Source: Streptomyces sp. D2-8 (GTDB lineage Bacteria; Actinomycetota; Actinomycetes; Streptomycetales; Streptomycetaceae). From it: a stretch of 64,000 nt of DNA. Position numbers and translations under genes: made by a program. A model generated the notes under the pieces. It saw only the letters and a list, made by a program, of their open reading frames with translations, had not been told where the DNA came from and searched no databases. Positions 8,424 through 18,060 of this stretch are shown here, piece after piece (the first letter of the stretch is position 1; every line of letters starts with the position of its first letter). The stretch covers positions 1 through 64,000 of the forward strand of contig NZ_JAAHBP010000001.1 in the NCBI RefSeq assembly GCF_023184515.1. The letters run 5' to 3'.

Positions 8424-9293
8424 ATGGGAAAGTCCAAGGGCGGCCGGCGCAGACAGGCCGGTGCGGAGGCCGTCGTCGAGAGCGTCGACGGCGGGCTCGC
8501 CGAGCTGATCCCCGACCGCGAGCGGGCCCGGGCCTGGACCCTGGTGATCGACGGGGCCCCGCAGTCGCACGTCGACCTGGACGACCCGGCGTACCTGTCC
8601 TTCGAGTATCAGCGTCGCCTCGGGCATGTGATCGACCTCGTCGCCCCGCCCGGTCGGCCCCTGCACGCCGTGCACCTCGGCGGTGGCGCCCTCACCCTCG
8701 CCCGCTACGTCGCCGCCACCCGGCCCCGCTCCACCCAGCAGGTCGTCGAACGGGACGGCGCCCTCGTCCAACTGGTCCGCCGTGAACTGCCGTTGGATCC
8801 GAACGCGCGGATACGGGTGCGCTCCGCCGACGCTCGCGAGGGTCTCGCCAAGGTGCCCGACGGCTGGGCCGACCTCGTCATCACCGACGTGTTCAGCGGG
8901 GCCCGGACACCGGCCCATCTGACCTCGACCGAGTTCCTCGACGACGTGCGCGGGGCCCTCAAGCCCGGCGGTGTCTACGCCGCCAACCTCGCCGACGGGC
9001 CGCCGCTCGCCCACCTGCGCGGCCAGATCGCCACCGCCGCCGCCCGCTTCGAGCACCTCGCGCTGGCCGCGGATCCGGCGGTGCTGCGCGGCAAGCGCTT
9101 CGGGAACGCCGTGCTGGTCGCCTCCGACCACCCGCTGCCCGTCGCGGAGCTGACCCGCCTCGCCGCCTCCGACCCGCATCCCGCCCGGGTCGAGCACGGC
9201 AGGACGCTCACGGACTTCACCGGTGGGGCCGCGCCCGTCACGGACCTCGCGGCGGTGGCGTCGCCCGCACCGCCCGCGTCGGTGTTCAGATGA
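8424..9293 (+). CDS. Spermidine-synthase-like methyltransferase-fold protein
   Basis: 289 residues. A Rossmann core is evident: VHLGGGALTLARYV (about 80, SAM-binding-type glycine loop), QVVERDGALVQLVR (about 110, acidic ribose-binding position), and DLVITDVFSGARTP (about 152, the Asp of spermidine synthases). It resembles the many spermidine-synthase-like (fused-MFS/SpeE-like) proteins of actinomycetes that lack proven aminopropyl transfer. No ribosome site is evident before ATG 8424. The Pro/Ala-rich C-terminus ends inside a 30-bp tandem duplication. No polyamine genes adjoin it. Confidence 0.75.
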   Translation: MGKSKGGRRRQAGAEAVVESVDGGLAELIPDRERARAWTLVIDGAPQSHVDLDDPAYLSFEYQRRLGHVIDLVAPPGRPLHAVHLGGGALTLARYVAATRPRSTQQVVERDGALVQLVRRELPLDPNARIRVRSADAREGLAKVPDGWADLVITDVFSGARTPAHLTSTEFLDDVRGALKPGGVYAANLADGPPLAHLRGQIATAAARFEHLALAADPAVLRGKRFGNAVLVASDHPLPVAELTRLAASDPHPARVEHGRTLTDFTGGAAPVTDLAAVASPAPPASVFR

Positions 9294-9348
9294 CCGCGTG
9301 CGGCACTCGGTAGGTCCCGATGACCGCGTACGGCAGTCAGTAGGTCCC
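9289..9348. repeat. Tandem duplication, two 30-bp units
   Basis: Units 9289-9318 and 9319-9348 match at 27 of 30 positions (core GATGACCGCGT.CGGCA). The first unit carries the stop of the rightward spermidine-synthase-like gene, and the second carries the last codons and stop of the leftward gene. Confidence 0.85.
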
Positions 9349-9855
9349 GATCTCCACCCGGGGCGGCCCGTCGTGCCATGTGCAGAACACCGACACCCGG
9401 TCCGCGCCCGAGGAGAACTCCACGCGGATCCACGACTCCGTCTTCCACACCTGCATCGACCAGCCCGCCCCGGGCGTTGCCGAGACGAGGGAGGCGGAGG
9501 TCTTCCCGAGGTCGAAGACCGCCCGGCCGCCGTCGGTGTCGTAGCTCCTGACCCGGCCGGAGGCGGCGGGGGCGGTGCCGGGCGAGGACGAGGGCGTGGG
9601 GGAGGGGCTCGGTTTCCCGGACGGGGACGCCGCCGGCGTGCTCGGCTCGCGCCGCTTCGGCGGAGGCGTCCGCAGCGACGGCGTGGACAGCGCCTTCGGC
9701 TCCTGTGTGGACGTGTCGGCGGCCTTGATGGGCAGGGCGCGCGGCGGGTCGTAGGCCGTGCCCGCCATCACCGTGTGGACACCCCACCACGACAGCGTGA
9801 CCGCCGCGCCCGTGGCGAGCAGCCAGGCCAGTACGTGTACGAGTCCTCTGCGCAT
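9337..9855 (-). CDS. Membrane-anchored or secreted hypothetical protein with Pro/Ser/Thr linker
   Basis: 172 residues from ATG 9855. MRRGLVHVLAWLLATGAAVTL is a signal peptide or N-terminal anchor. Residues about 50-105 are a Pro/Ser/Thr/Lys-rich linker typical of wall-spanning segments. The C-terminal 65 residues look like a small beta domain (RAVFDLGKTSASLVSATPG, SWIRVEFSSGADRVSVFCTWHDG). No known domain recognised. It converges on the spermidine-synthase-like gene. Confidence 0.7.
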   Translation of the reverse strand: MRRGLVHVLAWLLATGAAVTLSWWGVHTVMAGTAYDPPRALPIKAADTSTQEPKALSTPSLRTPPPKRREPSTPAASPSGKPSPSPTPSSSPGTAPAASGRVRSYDTDGGRAVFDLGKTSASLVSATPGAGWSMQVWKTESWIRVEFSSGADRVSVFCTWHDGPPRVEIGTY

Positions 9856-9986
9856 CGCGGGCCATACTGCCTCACGCGTCCCACGCGTTGTCCACAAACG
9901 AGGGTGTACGGGGGCCCGTTGTCCGCATGCGGGGAGTTGTCCACAGGCCCGCACCCGGCTGTTCGAGATGGCGTACGGTGCGGCGC

Positions 9987-10691
9987 ATGGCAAGTGTGCT
10001 CGTGGTCGAGGACGACCAGTTCGTACGCTCGGCGCTGATCCGGCACCTGACCGACGCCGCGCACACCGTGCGCAGTGTCGGGACGGCACTGGAGGCGCTG
10101 CGCGAGGTCGCCCATGTCCGCTTCGACGTGGTGATCCTGGACCTCGGACTGCCCGATCTCGACGGGTCCGAGGCCCTGAAGATGCTGCGCGGGATCACGG
10201 ACGTGCCGGTGATCGTCGCCACGGCCCGGGACGACGAGACGGAGGTCGTCCGGCTGCTGAACGCCGGGGCGGACGACTACCTGACCAAGCCCTTCTCGGT
10301 CGAGCACCTCTCGGCCCGCATGGCGGCCGTGCTGCGCCGCGCCCGCTCCGGCGCCGGCGAAGGGGAGCCGTCCCCCGTCATCCGGGTCGGCGGCCTGACC
10401 GTCGACCCGCTGCGCCGCCAGGCCGAGCTGGACGGCGCCCGGCTCGACCTCACCCGCCGCGAGTTCGACCTGCTCGCCTTCCTCGCCCGCCGGCCCGGCG
10501 TCGTCGTCCCCCGCAAGGAGCTGCTCGCCGAGGTGTGGCAGCAGTCCTACGGCGACGACCAGACCATCGACGTCCATCTGTCCTGGCTGCGCAGGAAACT
10601 GGGCGAGACGGCGGCCAGCCCGCGCTATCTGCACACTCTCCGGGGCGTCGGCGTGAAGCTCGAACCACCGGGGGCGGAGGCGCCGCGATGA
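9987..10691 (+). CDS. OmpR-family response regulator
   Basis: 234 residues from ATG 9987; an upstream in-frame start lacks coding character. The receiver domain has acidic residues VVEDD near the start, the phosphoacceptor in VVILDLGLPD (Asp about 51), the Thr/Ser region VIVATAR and the Lys in YLTKPF (about 101). The C-terminal winged helix (about 130-228) has the OmpR/PhoB signature with LTRREFDLLAFLARRPG and IDVHLSWLRRKLG. It binds DNA when phosphorylated by the kinase encoded next, whose ATG overlaps this stop by 4 bp. Confidence 0.95.
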   Translation: MASVLVVEDDQFVRSALIRHLTDAAHTVRSVGTALEALREVAHVRFDVVILDLGLPDLDGSEALKMLRGITDVPVIVATARDDETEVVRLLNAGADDYLTKPFSVEHLSARMAAVLRRARSGAGEGEPSPVIRVGGLTVDPLRRQAELDGARLDLTRREFDLLAFLARRPGVVVPRKELLAEVWQQSYGDDQTIDVHLSWLRRKLGETAASPRYLHTLRGVGVKLEPPGAEAPR

Positions 10692-12085
10692 GGTGGGCCC
10701 TGGTCAAGGTGTCGCTGGCGGTGACCACCATGGTCGTGCTCGCCTTCGCCGTGCCGCTCGGACTCGTCATCCGCGAGATGGCCCGCGACCGGGCCTTCTC
10801 CAACGCCGAGCGGGAGGCCGCGGCCGTCGCCCCCGCCCTGTCCATCACCACCGACCGCGACCAGCTCGAACGGGTCGTCGCCTCGGCCGGCTCCGACGCC
10901 GGGATGGCCGTGCACATACCGGCGGGCGACGGCCAGGAGGCCCTGGAGCTCGGGCGGCAGCGCGCCGCCGACGAGGACATCGCGGCCGTGCGGAGGCTGG
11001 GCCGCGCCTCCACCACCGGCGTCGGCGGCGGCTCGACGCTGCTCCAGCCGGTCGCGCTCAGCACCGGCAAGATCGCGGTGGTCGAGGTGTACGTGCCGGA
11101 GTCCGACGTCACCAACGGCGTGGGCACGGCCTGGGCGGTGCTCGCCGCGGTCGGGGTGGCGCTGATCCTCGGCTCGGTCGCGGTCGCCGACCGGCTGGGT
11201 GTCCGTATGGTCCGGCCCGCCCGGCGTCTGGTCGAGGGGGCGCACGACCTGGGGGAGGGCCGGCTGGGCGCCCGCGTGCCCGAGGAGGGCCCGACCGAAC
11301 TGCGGCTCGCGGCGGTCGCGTTCAACTCGATGGCGGACCAGGTGGTCCAGCTCCTGGCGAACGAGCGGGAGCTGGCGGCCGACCTGTCCCACCGGCTGCG
11401 CACGCCCCTGACCGTGCTGCGGCTCAACACCGCCTCGCTCGGCGAGGGACCGGCCGCCGACCAGACCCGGACCGCGGTGGAGCAGCTGGAGCGCGAGGTC
11501 GACACCATCATCCGTACGGCCCGGGAGGCCAAGCCGCAGACGGCCGCGGCCGGTCCGGGCGCCGGATGCGACGCGGCCGAGGTGGTCCGGGAGCGGATGG
11601 CCTTCTGGTCGGCGCTCGCGGAGGACGAGGGGCGCAAGTGGCGGGTGGCCGGGGCCGACCGGCCCGTGCGCATACCCGTGGCCCGCGCCGACCTGGCCGC
11701 CGCGCTCGACGCGCTGCTCGGGAACGTCTTCCGGCACACCGCGGAGGGCACCGCCTTCGCGGTCGACGTGCACAACGGCGAGGACGCGGTGATCGTCCTC
11801 GTCTCCGACGCGGGCCCCGGCATACCCGACCCCGAGGTCGCCATCGCGCGGGGCCGCGGCTCCGGGAGCGACGGCTCGACCGGGCTCGGCCTGGACATCG
11901 TGCGCCGGCTCGCGGAGTCCACCGGCGGGGACGTACGGATCGGCTCCTCGGTGCTCGGCGGCACCGAGGTGCGGATCTGGATCCAGCTGGACGGCCGCGC
12001 CCCCGCGAGCGGCGGGCACCGGCAGATGCGGCGTCGCCGTCCCGGCAGGTTCGCTGCCGTCTACAGCCGCTCCCGGTCCCACTGA
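10688..12085 (+). CDS. Sensor histidine kinase
   Basis: 465 residues. Two membrane segments (about 5-30 and 145-168) flank a roughly 110-residue extracytoplasmic sensor. A HAMP domain follows (VRPARRLVEGAHDLGEGRLGARV), then the H-box ADLSHRLRTPLTVLR (His about 236), an N-box with ALLGNVFRHT, and G-boxes SDAGPGIPDP and GSTGLGLDIVRRLA. The basic tail (RRRRPGR) is unusual but common in Streptomyces kinases. Forms a two-component system with the overlapping regulator gene. The signal is unknown, and control of the sugar transporter 186 bases downstream is possible but unproven. Confidence 0.95.
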   Translation: MRWALVKVSLAVTTMVVLAFAVPLGLVIREMARDRAFSNAEREAAAVAPALSITTDRDQLERVVASAGSDAGMAVHIPAGDGQEALELGRQRAADEDIAAVRRLGRASTTGVGGGSTLLQPVALSTGKIAVVEVYVPESDVTNGVGTAWAVLAAVGVALILGSVAVADRLGVRMVRPARRLVEGAHDLGEGRLGARVPEEGPTELRLAAVAFNSMADQVVQLLANERELAADLSHRLRTPLTVLRLNTASLGEGPAADQTRTAVEQLEREVDTIIRTAREAKPQTAAAGPGAGCDAAEVVRERMAFWSALAEDEGRKWRVAGADRPVRIPVARADLAAALDALLGNVFRHTAEGTAFAVDVHNGEDAVIVLVSDAGPGIPDPEVAIARGRGSGSDGSTGLGLDIVRRLAESTGGDVRIGSSVLGGTEVRIWIQLDGRAPASGGHRQMRRRRPGRFAAVYSRSRSH

Positions 12086-12271
12086 GCGCTCCCGGATCGC
12101 CGCCTTCACGGGACGGTCACGTTTCGACAAATGCACGGACCGGCTCTTGACGCATGACCGGACATGCGGCTGTCATTGCGCCACCGTGTTCGGTCAAGTT
12201 GGTTTCTGGTCGATTACGACTGGATTTCATGCCACACCCTCGTGGCCGAACCCTGCCCTCAGGAGCCGTTC
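12086..12271 (+). promoter_or_regulatory. Putative promoter region of the sugar ABC operon
   Basis: 186 bases between the kinase stop and the binding-protein start. TTGACG at 12147-12152 followed after 18 bases by TGTCAT (12171-12176) is a possible sigma-70-type promoter with a poor -10. GTCGATTACGAC (12209-12220) is a partial palindrome that could be an operator. AGGAG at 12261-12265 is the ribosome site. Confidence 0.4.
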
Positions 12272-13585
12272 ATGCGCGACCTCTCTCCCTCCGGTCTCTC
12301 CCTCCCCGCTACCAGCCGCCGCACCCTGCTGCGCGGAATGGGCGGCGCGGCCCTGCTCGGTGCCGGCATACCCCTGCTGAGCGCCTGCGGCGGCAGCGGC
12401 TCGTCCGCCGACCCGAAGACGGTCAGTCTCGGCTCCAACTCGTCCGACGCCGTGCCGAAGAAGGCGTTCGCCGAGATCTACGCCGCCTTCACCAAGAAGT
12501 CCGGCATCAAGGTCGACGTCAACACCAAGGACCACAACACGTTCCAGGAGCAGATCAACTCCTATCTGCAGGGCACGCCCGACGACGTGTTCACCTGGTT
12601 CGCCGGCTACCGCATGCAGTTCTTCGCGTCGAAGAAGCTCGCCACCCCGATCGACGACGTGTGGCAGAAGATCGGCGGGAACTTCCCCGAGGCGATGAAG
12701 AAGCTCAGCAAGGGCGAGGACGGCAAGTACTACTTCGTGCCGCTGTACACGTACCCGTGGGCGGTCTTCTACCGCAAGAGCGTCTTCGCCCAGCACGGCT
12801 ACGAGGTCCCCGCCACCTGGGACGACTTCGTCGCCCTGTGCAAGCGGATGCAGAAGGACGGGCTCGTCCCGATCGCCTTCGGCGACAAGGACGCCTGGCC
12901 GGCGATGGGCACCTTCGACCAGATCAACTTCCGCACCAACGGCTACGACTTCCACGTCGAGCTGATGGCCGGCAAGGCCTCCTGGACCGACGCCAAGGTG
13001 CGCAAGGTCTTCGACCACTGGACGGAGATCCTGCCCTACCACCAGGAGGGCGCGGTGGGCCGCACCTGGCAGGACGCGGCGCAGACGCTGGTGGCGAAGA
13101 AGGCCGGCATGTATCTGCTGGGCACCTTCGTCGGCCAGCAGTTCACCGACAAGGCCGACCTGGACGACCTGGACTTCTTCGCCTTCCCGGAGATCGACCC
13201 GCAGTTCGGGCAGGACACCGTCGAGGCGCCGACCGACGGCTTCATGCTCTCCAAGGCCCCGAAGAACCGCGCGGGCGCCGTCAAGCTCCTCGAGTACCTG
13301 GGCACGCCCGAGGCCGAGGAGATCTACCTCAAGGCCGATTCCAGCGTGGTGGCCGCCTCCACCAAGGCCGACACCTCCTCCTACACCGCGCTGCAGAAGA
13401 AGTCCTACGAGATGATCTCCGGCGCGAAGAGCCTCACCCAGTTCATGGACCGCGACTCCCGCCCGGACTTCACGTCCACGGTGATGCAGCCCGCGCTGCA
13501 GAACTTCATCCGCAACCCGAAGAACATCGACGGCATCCTCTCGTCGATCGACCGCCAGAAGAAGACGATCTTCGCCTCCTCCTGA
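12272..13585 (+). CDS. Sugar ABC transporter substrate-binding lipoprotein (Tat-type signal)
   Basis: 437 residues from ATG 12272 with AGGAG 6 bases upstream. The N-terminus has a twin-arginine motif (SRRTLLRG) followed by a hydrophobic segment and the lipobox LLSAC, so the mature protein would be exported folded and lipid-anchored at Cys about 34. The rest is a family 1 extracellular solute-binding fold (PDDVFTWFAGYRMQFF, VPLYTYPWAVFYRKSVF, ATWDDFVALCKRMQKDG). First gene of a three-gene operon with two permeases. Binds an oligosaccharide or sugar derivative; the substrate cannot be told. Confidence 0.9.
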   Translation: MRDLSPSGLSLPATSRRTLLRGMGGAALLGAGIPLLSACGGSGSSADPKTVSLGSNSSDAVPKKAFAEIYAAFTKKSGIKVDVNTKDHNTFQEQINSYLQGTPDDVFTWFAGYRMQFFASKKLATPIDDVWQKIGGNFPEAMKKLSKGEDGKYYFVPLYTYPWAVFYRKSVFAQHGYEVPATWDDFVALCKRMQKDGLVPIAFGDKDAWPAMGTFDQINFRTNGYDFHVELMAGKASWTDAKVRKVFDHWTEILPYHQEGAVGRTWQDAAQTLVAKKAGMYLLGTFVGQQFTDKADLDDLDFFAFPEIDPQFGQDTVEAPTDGFMLSKAPKNRAGAVKLLEYLGTPEAEEIYLKADSSVVAASTKADTSSYTALQKKSYEMISGAKSLTQFMDRDSRPDFTSTVMQPALQNFIRNPKNIDGILSSIDRQKKTIFASS

Positions 13586-13620
13586 CCGCAGAAACGGAGA
13601 CTCGACGACTCGGATCCGAC

Positions 13621-14604
13621 ATGACCGCCACCCCCGCGAAGGCTCCGGAGTCGGCCACCCCGCCGGCTCCGGGGCCCGGCCCCACGCCCCCGTCCGCCAA
13701 GGCGCCCCAGGGCCACCGGCGTCTGCTCACCCGCCGCGACCGCCTCACGCTCGGCCTGATGGCGGGCGTGCCCACGATCCTGCACGTCACCCTGGTGTGG
13801 CTGACGGCCCTCGCCTCGATCGCGCTGGCCTTCACCACCTGGGACGGCATCGGCTTCGACGCCATCACGTGGGTCGGACTGCAGAACTTCAGGGAACTGT
13901 TCTCCAGCAACCCGCAGTTCTGGCCCGCCGTCGAGCACAACGTGATCTGGTTCGTGGCGCTGATCCTGCTGCCCACGCCCTTCGGCCTGTTCCTCGCCGT
14001 GCAGCTGGACAAGAAGATCCGCTTCAGCCGCGTCTACCAGACCGCGTTCTTCCTGCCGGTCGTGATGTCGCTGGCGGTCATCGGGTTCGTCTGGCAGCTG
14101 ATCTACAACCCGGACACGGGCCTGATCAACAGCATCATCGGCGCCAACAAGCCCGGCCACTACATCGACTGGATCGGCGACCCGGACCTCAACCTGTGGG
14201 CCGTGCTCGTCGCAGCCTCCTGGCGGCACGCCGGCTACATGATGATCCTGTACCTGGCCGGCCTGAAGAGCGTCGACCCCGCCCTGCGCGAGGCCTCCGC
14301 CCTGGACGGCGCCAGTGAATGGCAGACGTTCAAGAACGTCATCTTCCCGACCCTGCGGCCCACCAACACCGTCGTCCTGGTCGTCACGATCATCGAGGCG
14401 CTGCGCGCCTTCGACCTGGTCTTCGTCTTCAACAAGGGCGCCCAGGGCACCGAACTGCTGTCGATCCTGGTGACCAACAACATCATCGGCGAGTCCAGCC
14501 GCATCGGCTACGGCTCCGCGATCGCCGTCGTCCTGCTGGTGATCTCGCTCGCGGTGATCATCCCGTATCTGATCGCCACCTTCCGGAAGGAGCGGCGCGC
14601 ATGA
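13621..14604 (+). CDS. Sugar ABC transporter permease, MalF type
   Basis: 327 residues, ATG at 13621. About six membrane segments follow a Pro/Ala-rich cytoplasmic N-terminus of some 45 residues. The EAA loop that contacts the ATPase is DPALREASALDGASEWQTF (about 220). Starts 35 bases after the binding protein; the second permease ATG overlaps its stop. Forms the membrane channel with that permease. Confidence 0.92.
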   Translation: MTATPAKAPESATPPAPGPGPTPPSAKAPQGHRRLLTRRDRLTLGLMAGVPTILHVTLVWLTALASIALAFTTWDGIGFDAITWVGLQNFRELFSSNPQFWPAVEHNVIWFVALILLPTPFGLFLAVQLDKKIRFSRVYQTAFFLPVVMSLAVIGFVWQLIYNPDTGLINSIIGANKPGHYIDWIGDPDLNLWAVLVAASWRHAGYMMILYLAGLKSVDPALREASALDGASEWQTFKNVIFPTLRPTNTVVLVVTIIEALRAFDLVFVFNKGAQGTELLSILVTNNIIGESSRIGYGSAIAVVLLVISLAVIIPYLIATFRKERRA

Positions 14605-15488
14605 GCACCCTGAGTGGCCCGCGGGCGCAGCGCACCCCGATCCGCCCCGCCCGGGTCCTGCTGCACACCTTCCTCGTCGTCACGGCGCTGGCCTGGCTCG
14701 CGCCCCTGCTGTGGGCACTGCTCGCGGCGATGCGGCCGTACGCGGAGACCAGCGACAAGGGCTACGTCTCCTGGCCCGACAAGCTCACCTTCGCCAACTT
14801 CACGAACGCCTTCCAGCAGTCGGACATGCTGCACTACTTCGGCACCACGCTGCTGATCGCGGTCCCGGCCGTGCTGCTGACACTGCTGCTGTCGTCGATG
14901 GTCGCCTTCTACGTCAGCCGCTTCGACTTCCGGCTCAACCTGTTCCTCCTCCTGGTCTTCACGGCCGGCAACCTGCTGCCCCAGCAGGTCATCATCACCC
15001 CGCTGTACCGGCTGTACCTGCTGATCGACCTGCCCGGCATCACCATGAGCGGCAAGCTCTACGACTCCGCGCTCGGCCTGGTGCTGATCCACGTGGCGTT
15101 CCAGTCCGGCTTCTGCGCCTTCGTGCTCAGCAACTACATGCGCTCGCTGCCGCACGAGCTCACCGAGGCCGCCCTGGTCGACGGCGCCTCCGTCTGGCGG
15201 CTGTACTGGCAGATCGTGCTGCCGCTGTGCAAGCCCGCGATGGCCGCCCTCGCCACCCTGCTCTCCATCTGGATCTACAACGACTTCTTCTGGGCCATCG
15301 TCCTCATCTCCACCGGCGAGAACATGCCGATCACCTCGGCGCTGAACAACCTCTCCGGCCAGTACTTCACCGACCCCAACCTGGTCGCCGCCGGCGCCCT
15401 GCTCACCGCGATCCCGACCCTGATCGTGTACTTCGCGCTCCAGCGCCAGTTCGTCAGCGGCCTGACGCTCGGAGCCAACAAGGGCTGA
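14601..15488 (+). CDS. Sugar ABC transporter permease, MalG type
   Basis: 295 residues, ATG 14601 overlapping the previous stop by 4 bp. Six membrane segments and the EAA loop LPHELTEAALVDGASVWRLY (about 185). The C-terminus ends in the short polar tail usual for MalG-like subunits. The operon has no ATP-binding subunit, so the complex must borrow a shared ATPase such as MsiK, encoded elsewhere in streptomycetes. Confidence 0.92.
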   Translation: MSTLSGPRAQRTPIRPARVLLHTFLVVTALAWLAPLLWALLAAMRPYAETSDKGYVSWPDKLTFANFTNAFQQSDMLHYFGTTLLIAVPAVLLTLLLSSMVAFYVSRFDFRLNLFLLLVFTAGNLLPQQVIITPLYRLYLLIDLPGITMSGKLYDSALGLVLIHVAFQSGFCAFVLSNYMRSLPHELTEAALVDGASVWRLYWQIVLPLCKPAMAALATLLSIWIYNDFFWAIVLISTGENMPITSALNNLSGQYFTDPNLVAAGALLTAIPTLIVYFALQRQFVSGLTLGANKG

Positions 15489-15551
15489 CCACCGCCGCCC
15501 CGAGGCCGATGAGTACAGCCAACCCGGCCAGGACCCGGCTGAGGCGGAGCC

Positions 15552-15584
15552 GGGCGCGGCACTCCCCCTCGTCGTGCCGCGCCC
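15552..15584. terminator. Bidirectional hairpin terminator between converging operons
   Basis: GGGCGCGGCAC and GTGCCGCGCCC form a perfect 11-bp stem around an 11-base loop, between the end of the sugar transporter operon and the end of bglC. Confidence 0.7.
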
Positions 15585-15598
15585 GCGTCCCCCGCCGG

Positions 15599-17035
15599 TC
15601 AGACCGCCTCGACCTCGGGCAGTGCCCCGGTCCGCGCCGCCCGGCTGTACCACTGGGCGCTCGTCTTCGGGGTGCGCTCCAGCGTCGCGTAGTCCACGTA
15701 GACCGCGCCGAAGCGCTTGCCGTAGCCGTACGCCCACTCGAAGTTGTCCATCAGGGACCACAGGTAGTAGCCGCGGACGTCCGCGCCGTCGGCGATCGCC
15801 CGGCGGACCGCCGACAGGTGGCCGTGCAAGTAGGCGACCCGCTCCGGGTCGTGCACGCGGCCGTCGGAGTCGATCTTGTCGTCGTAGGCCGCGCCGTTCT
15901 CCGTGATGTAGAGCGGCAGGCCCGGCGCCTCCCGGGTGTAGCGCATGATCAGCTCGTGCAGGCCGGTCGGGTCGATCGTCCAGCCCATCTCCGTGCGGTC
16001 ACCGGGCGTCTGGTGGAAGGCGACGTCGTTTGCGGCCGGCCACGGCGAGTGGTCGCTCGCCCCGTGGCCGTCGGCGCGCGGCGCCTGAGCCGACGCGTCC
16101 GCCGCCGAAACCAGCGCGGGCGTGTAGTAGTTGAGGCCCAGCGCGTCCAGCGGCTGGTTGATCAGCTCCAGGTCGCCGTCGAGGACGTGGTCCCAGTCCG
16201 TGAGGCTCGCCGTCGCCACGTACAGCGACTCCGGGTAGGCACCGTGCAGGATCGGTCCGTGGAACACGCCGTTGGCCAGGTCGTCGATCCTGCGGGCCGC
16301 CGCAAGATCCGCCGGGTCCTGCGAAAGCGGCCTCACCACCGAGGAGTTGAGACTGATCGCGACGGTGTTGCGGGCCGGCATCACCGACCGCAGCGCGGAC
16401 GCGCCCAGCCCGTGCGCCAGGTTCAGATGGTGCGCGGCACGCAGCGAGGCCGCCGGGTCCGTACGGCCCGGGGCGTGCACCCCGGAGGCATAGCCCAGGA
16501 ACGCGCTGCACCACGGCTCGTTGAGCGTGATCCACTGCTCCACCCGGTCGCCCAGCGCCTCACCGACGATCTGCGCGTACTCCGCGAACCGGTACGCCGT
16601 GTCGCGCTCCGGCCAGCCGCCCGCGTCCTCCAGCTCCTGCGGCAGGTCCCAGTGGTAGAGGGTGACGGCCGGCTTGATGTTCTTGGCCAGCAGCTCGTCC
16701 GCCAGCCGCCGGTAGAAGTCCAGGCCCTTCTGCACGGCCGGGCCCCGGCCGGTCGGCTGCACCCGCGACCACGAGATGGAGAAACGGTAGGCACCCAGGC
16801 CCAGCTCCGCCATCAGCGCCACGTCGTCGCGGTAGCGGTGGTAGTGGTCGACAGCGATGTCACCGGTGTCGCCACCGGCCGTCTTGCCCGGCGTATGGCT
16901 GAAGGTGTCCCAGATCGACGGCGTACGGCCGTCCTCCCGCACCGCACCCTCGATCTGGTACGCGGACGTCGCCGCGCCCCACAGGAAGGCGGGCGGGAAG
17001 GTCACCGGAGTGGCCGGGTTCTCGGAGTCAGGCAT
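15599..17035 (-). CDS. bglC: GH1 beta-glucosidase of the ceb locus
   Basis: 478 residues from ATG 17035. Glycoside hydrolase family 1 signatures: [15 protein letters not shown] near the N-terminus, acid/base Glu in [10 protein letters not shown] (about 173) and nucleophile Glu in [12 protein letters not shown] (about 380). No signal peptide, so it splits cellobiose or cello-oligosaccharides in the cytoplasm after uptake by the neighbouring CebEFG transporter. It lies 104 bases after cebG and carries its own imperfect CebR box on its start region. The gene name rests on locus organisation and family. Confidence 0.9.
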   Translation of the reverse strand: MPDSENPATPVTFPPAFLWGAATSAYQIEGAVREDGRTPSIWDTFSHTPGKTAGGDTGDIAVDHYHRYRDDVALMAELGLGAYRFSISWSRVQPTGRGPAVQKGLDFYRRLADELLAKNIKPAVTLYHWDLPQELEDAGGWPERDTAYRFAEYAQIVGEALGDRVEQWITLNEPWCSAFLGYASGVHAPGRTDPAASLRAAHHLNLAHGLGASALRSVMPARNTVAISLNSSVVRPLSQDPADLAAARRIDDLANGVFHGPILHGAYPESLYVATASLTDWDHVLDGDLELINQPLDALGLNYYTPALVSAADASAQAPRADGHGASDHSPWPAANDVAFHQTPGDRTEMGWTIDPTGLHELIMRYTREAPGLPLYITENGAAYDDKIDSDGRVHDPERVAYLHGHLSAVRRAIADGADVRGYYLWSLMDNFEWAYGYGKRFGAVYVDYATLERTPKTSAQWYSRAARTGALPEVEAV

Positions 17036-17048
17036 GGAAACGCTCCCA
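17035..17048 (-). promoter_or_regulatory. Imperfect CebR box overlapping the bglC ribosome site and start
   Basis: TGGAAACGCTCCCA matches the CebR palindrome TGGGAGCGCTCCCA at 12 of 14 positions. Read in the bglC direction it contains the GGGAG ribosome site and ends on the first base of the ATG, so bound CebR could block transcription elongation or initiation right at the gene start. Confidence 0.7.
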
Positions 17049-17139
17049 AAGGGGGTCGTGTGGACCGACGAGTGGGTGGGGGGAGGGGAGGAAAGGGGCC
17101 GAGGCGGCGGTGGCTCGGCCCCTGGGAAAGCAGAGAGGC

Positions 17140-18048
17140 TCAGCCCTTGACGGCCCCCTGCATGATGCCGCCGACGATCTGCTTGCCGAAGATCGCGAAG
17201 ACGATCAGCAACGGCAACGTGCCCAGCAGGGCGCCGGCCATGATCAGCGACTGGTCCGGGGTGTAACCGCGACCCAGGCCCGCGACCGCCACCTGCACGG
17301 TCGGGTTGCCGGTCTGGGTCAGGACCAGGAAGGGCCACAGGAAGTCATTCCAGGTCTGCACGAACATCAGCATGCCCAGGACGGCCATCGCAGGCCGCGC
17401 CGTCGGGAACACCACGTGCCACACCACGCGCCAGCTGCTCGCGCCGTCCACCCGGGCCGCCTCGATGATCTCGTCCGGGAGCGCCTGGATCAGGTACTGC
17501 CGCATGAAGAACACCCCGAACGCGCTCACCAACGACGGGAAGATCACCGCCTGGAGCTGGTCGGTCCAGTCGAGCTTGGCGACCATCATGTACAGCGGGA
17601 TGATGCTGAGTTGCGGCGGCACCATCATCGTGCCGATCACCACCAGCATCGCCGCGTTGCGGCCCTTGAACCGCAGCTTGGCGAAGGCGAACCCGGCGAT
17701 CGTCGACAGGAAGACGATAGTGAACGCCGAAATACCCGCCACCAGCGTGGTGTTGAGGAACGCCTCGCCCAGGTTGGCGTCCGTCCAGGCCACTTCGAGC
17801 TTGTCGAACAGGCCGGAGCCGAACCAGAACGGCGGCGGGGTCTGCGCCAAGCGCTGGTTGTCGCGCGAGGCGGCGATCGCCGTCCACACCAACGGGAACA
17901 GTGAGACGAGGGTGAACAGGGCGAGGATGACGTACGCCACCGGGCCGGCGTGCAGCTGCCCGCCCGCGCGTGCCGCCTTCATGCCACGTGACCGCTTCGG
18001 CGGCTCGGGGACCGCGTCGGCCGGGGGTTTTGTCAGGGTCGTCGTCAC
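17140..18048 (-). CDS. cebG: Cellobiose ABC transporter permease CebG
   Basis: 302 residues with a MalG-type layout: basic N-terminus ([12 protein letters not shown]), six membrane segments and the EAA loop [21 protein letters not shown] (about 195). Located 12 bases downstream of cebF in a cebE-cebF-cebG-bglC order divergent from the LacI regulator. This is the known ceb arrangement for cellobiose/cellotriose uptake. Confidence 0.9.
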   Translation of the reverse strand: MTTTLTKPPADAVPEPPKRSRGMKAARAGGQLHAGPVAYVILALFTLVSLFPLVWTAIAASRDNQRLAQTPPPFWFGSGLFDKLEVAWTDANLGEAFLNTTLVAGISAFTIVFLSTIAGFAFAKLRFKGRNAAMLVVIGTMMVPPQLSIIPLYMMVAKLDWTDQLQAVIFPSLVSAFGVFFMRQYLIQALPDEIIEAARVDGASSWRVVWHVVFPTARPAMAVLGMLMFVQTWNDFLWPFLVLTQTGNPTVQVAVAGLGRGYTPDQSLIMAGALLGTLPLLIVFAIFGKQIVGGIMQGAVKG

Positions 18049-18060
18049 GGCCGGTTCTCC

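Noticed and set aside
12209..12220. GTCGATTACGAC as an operator of the sugar ABC operon
   Set aside because: The symmetry is partial and no linked LacI- or GntR-type regulator could recognise it. Kept only as a remark in the promoter entry.
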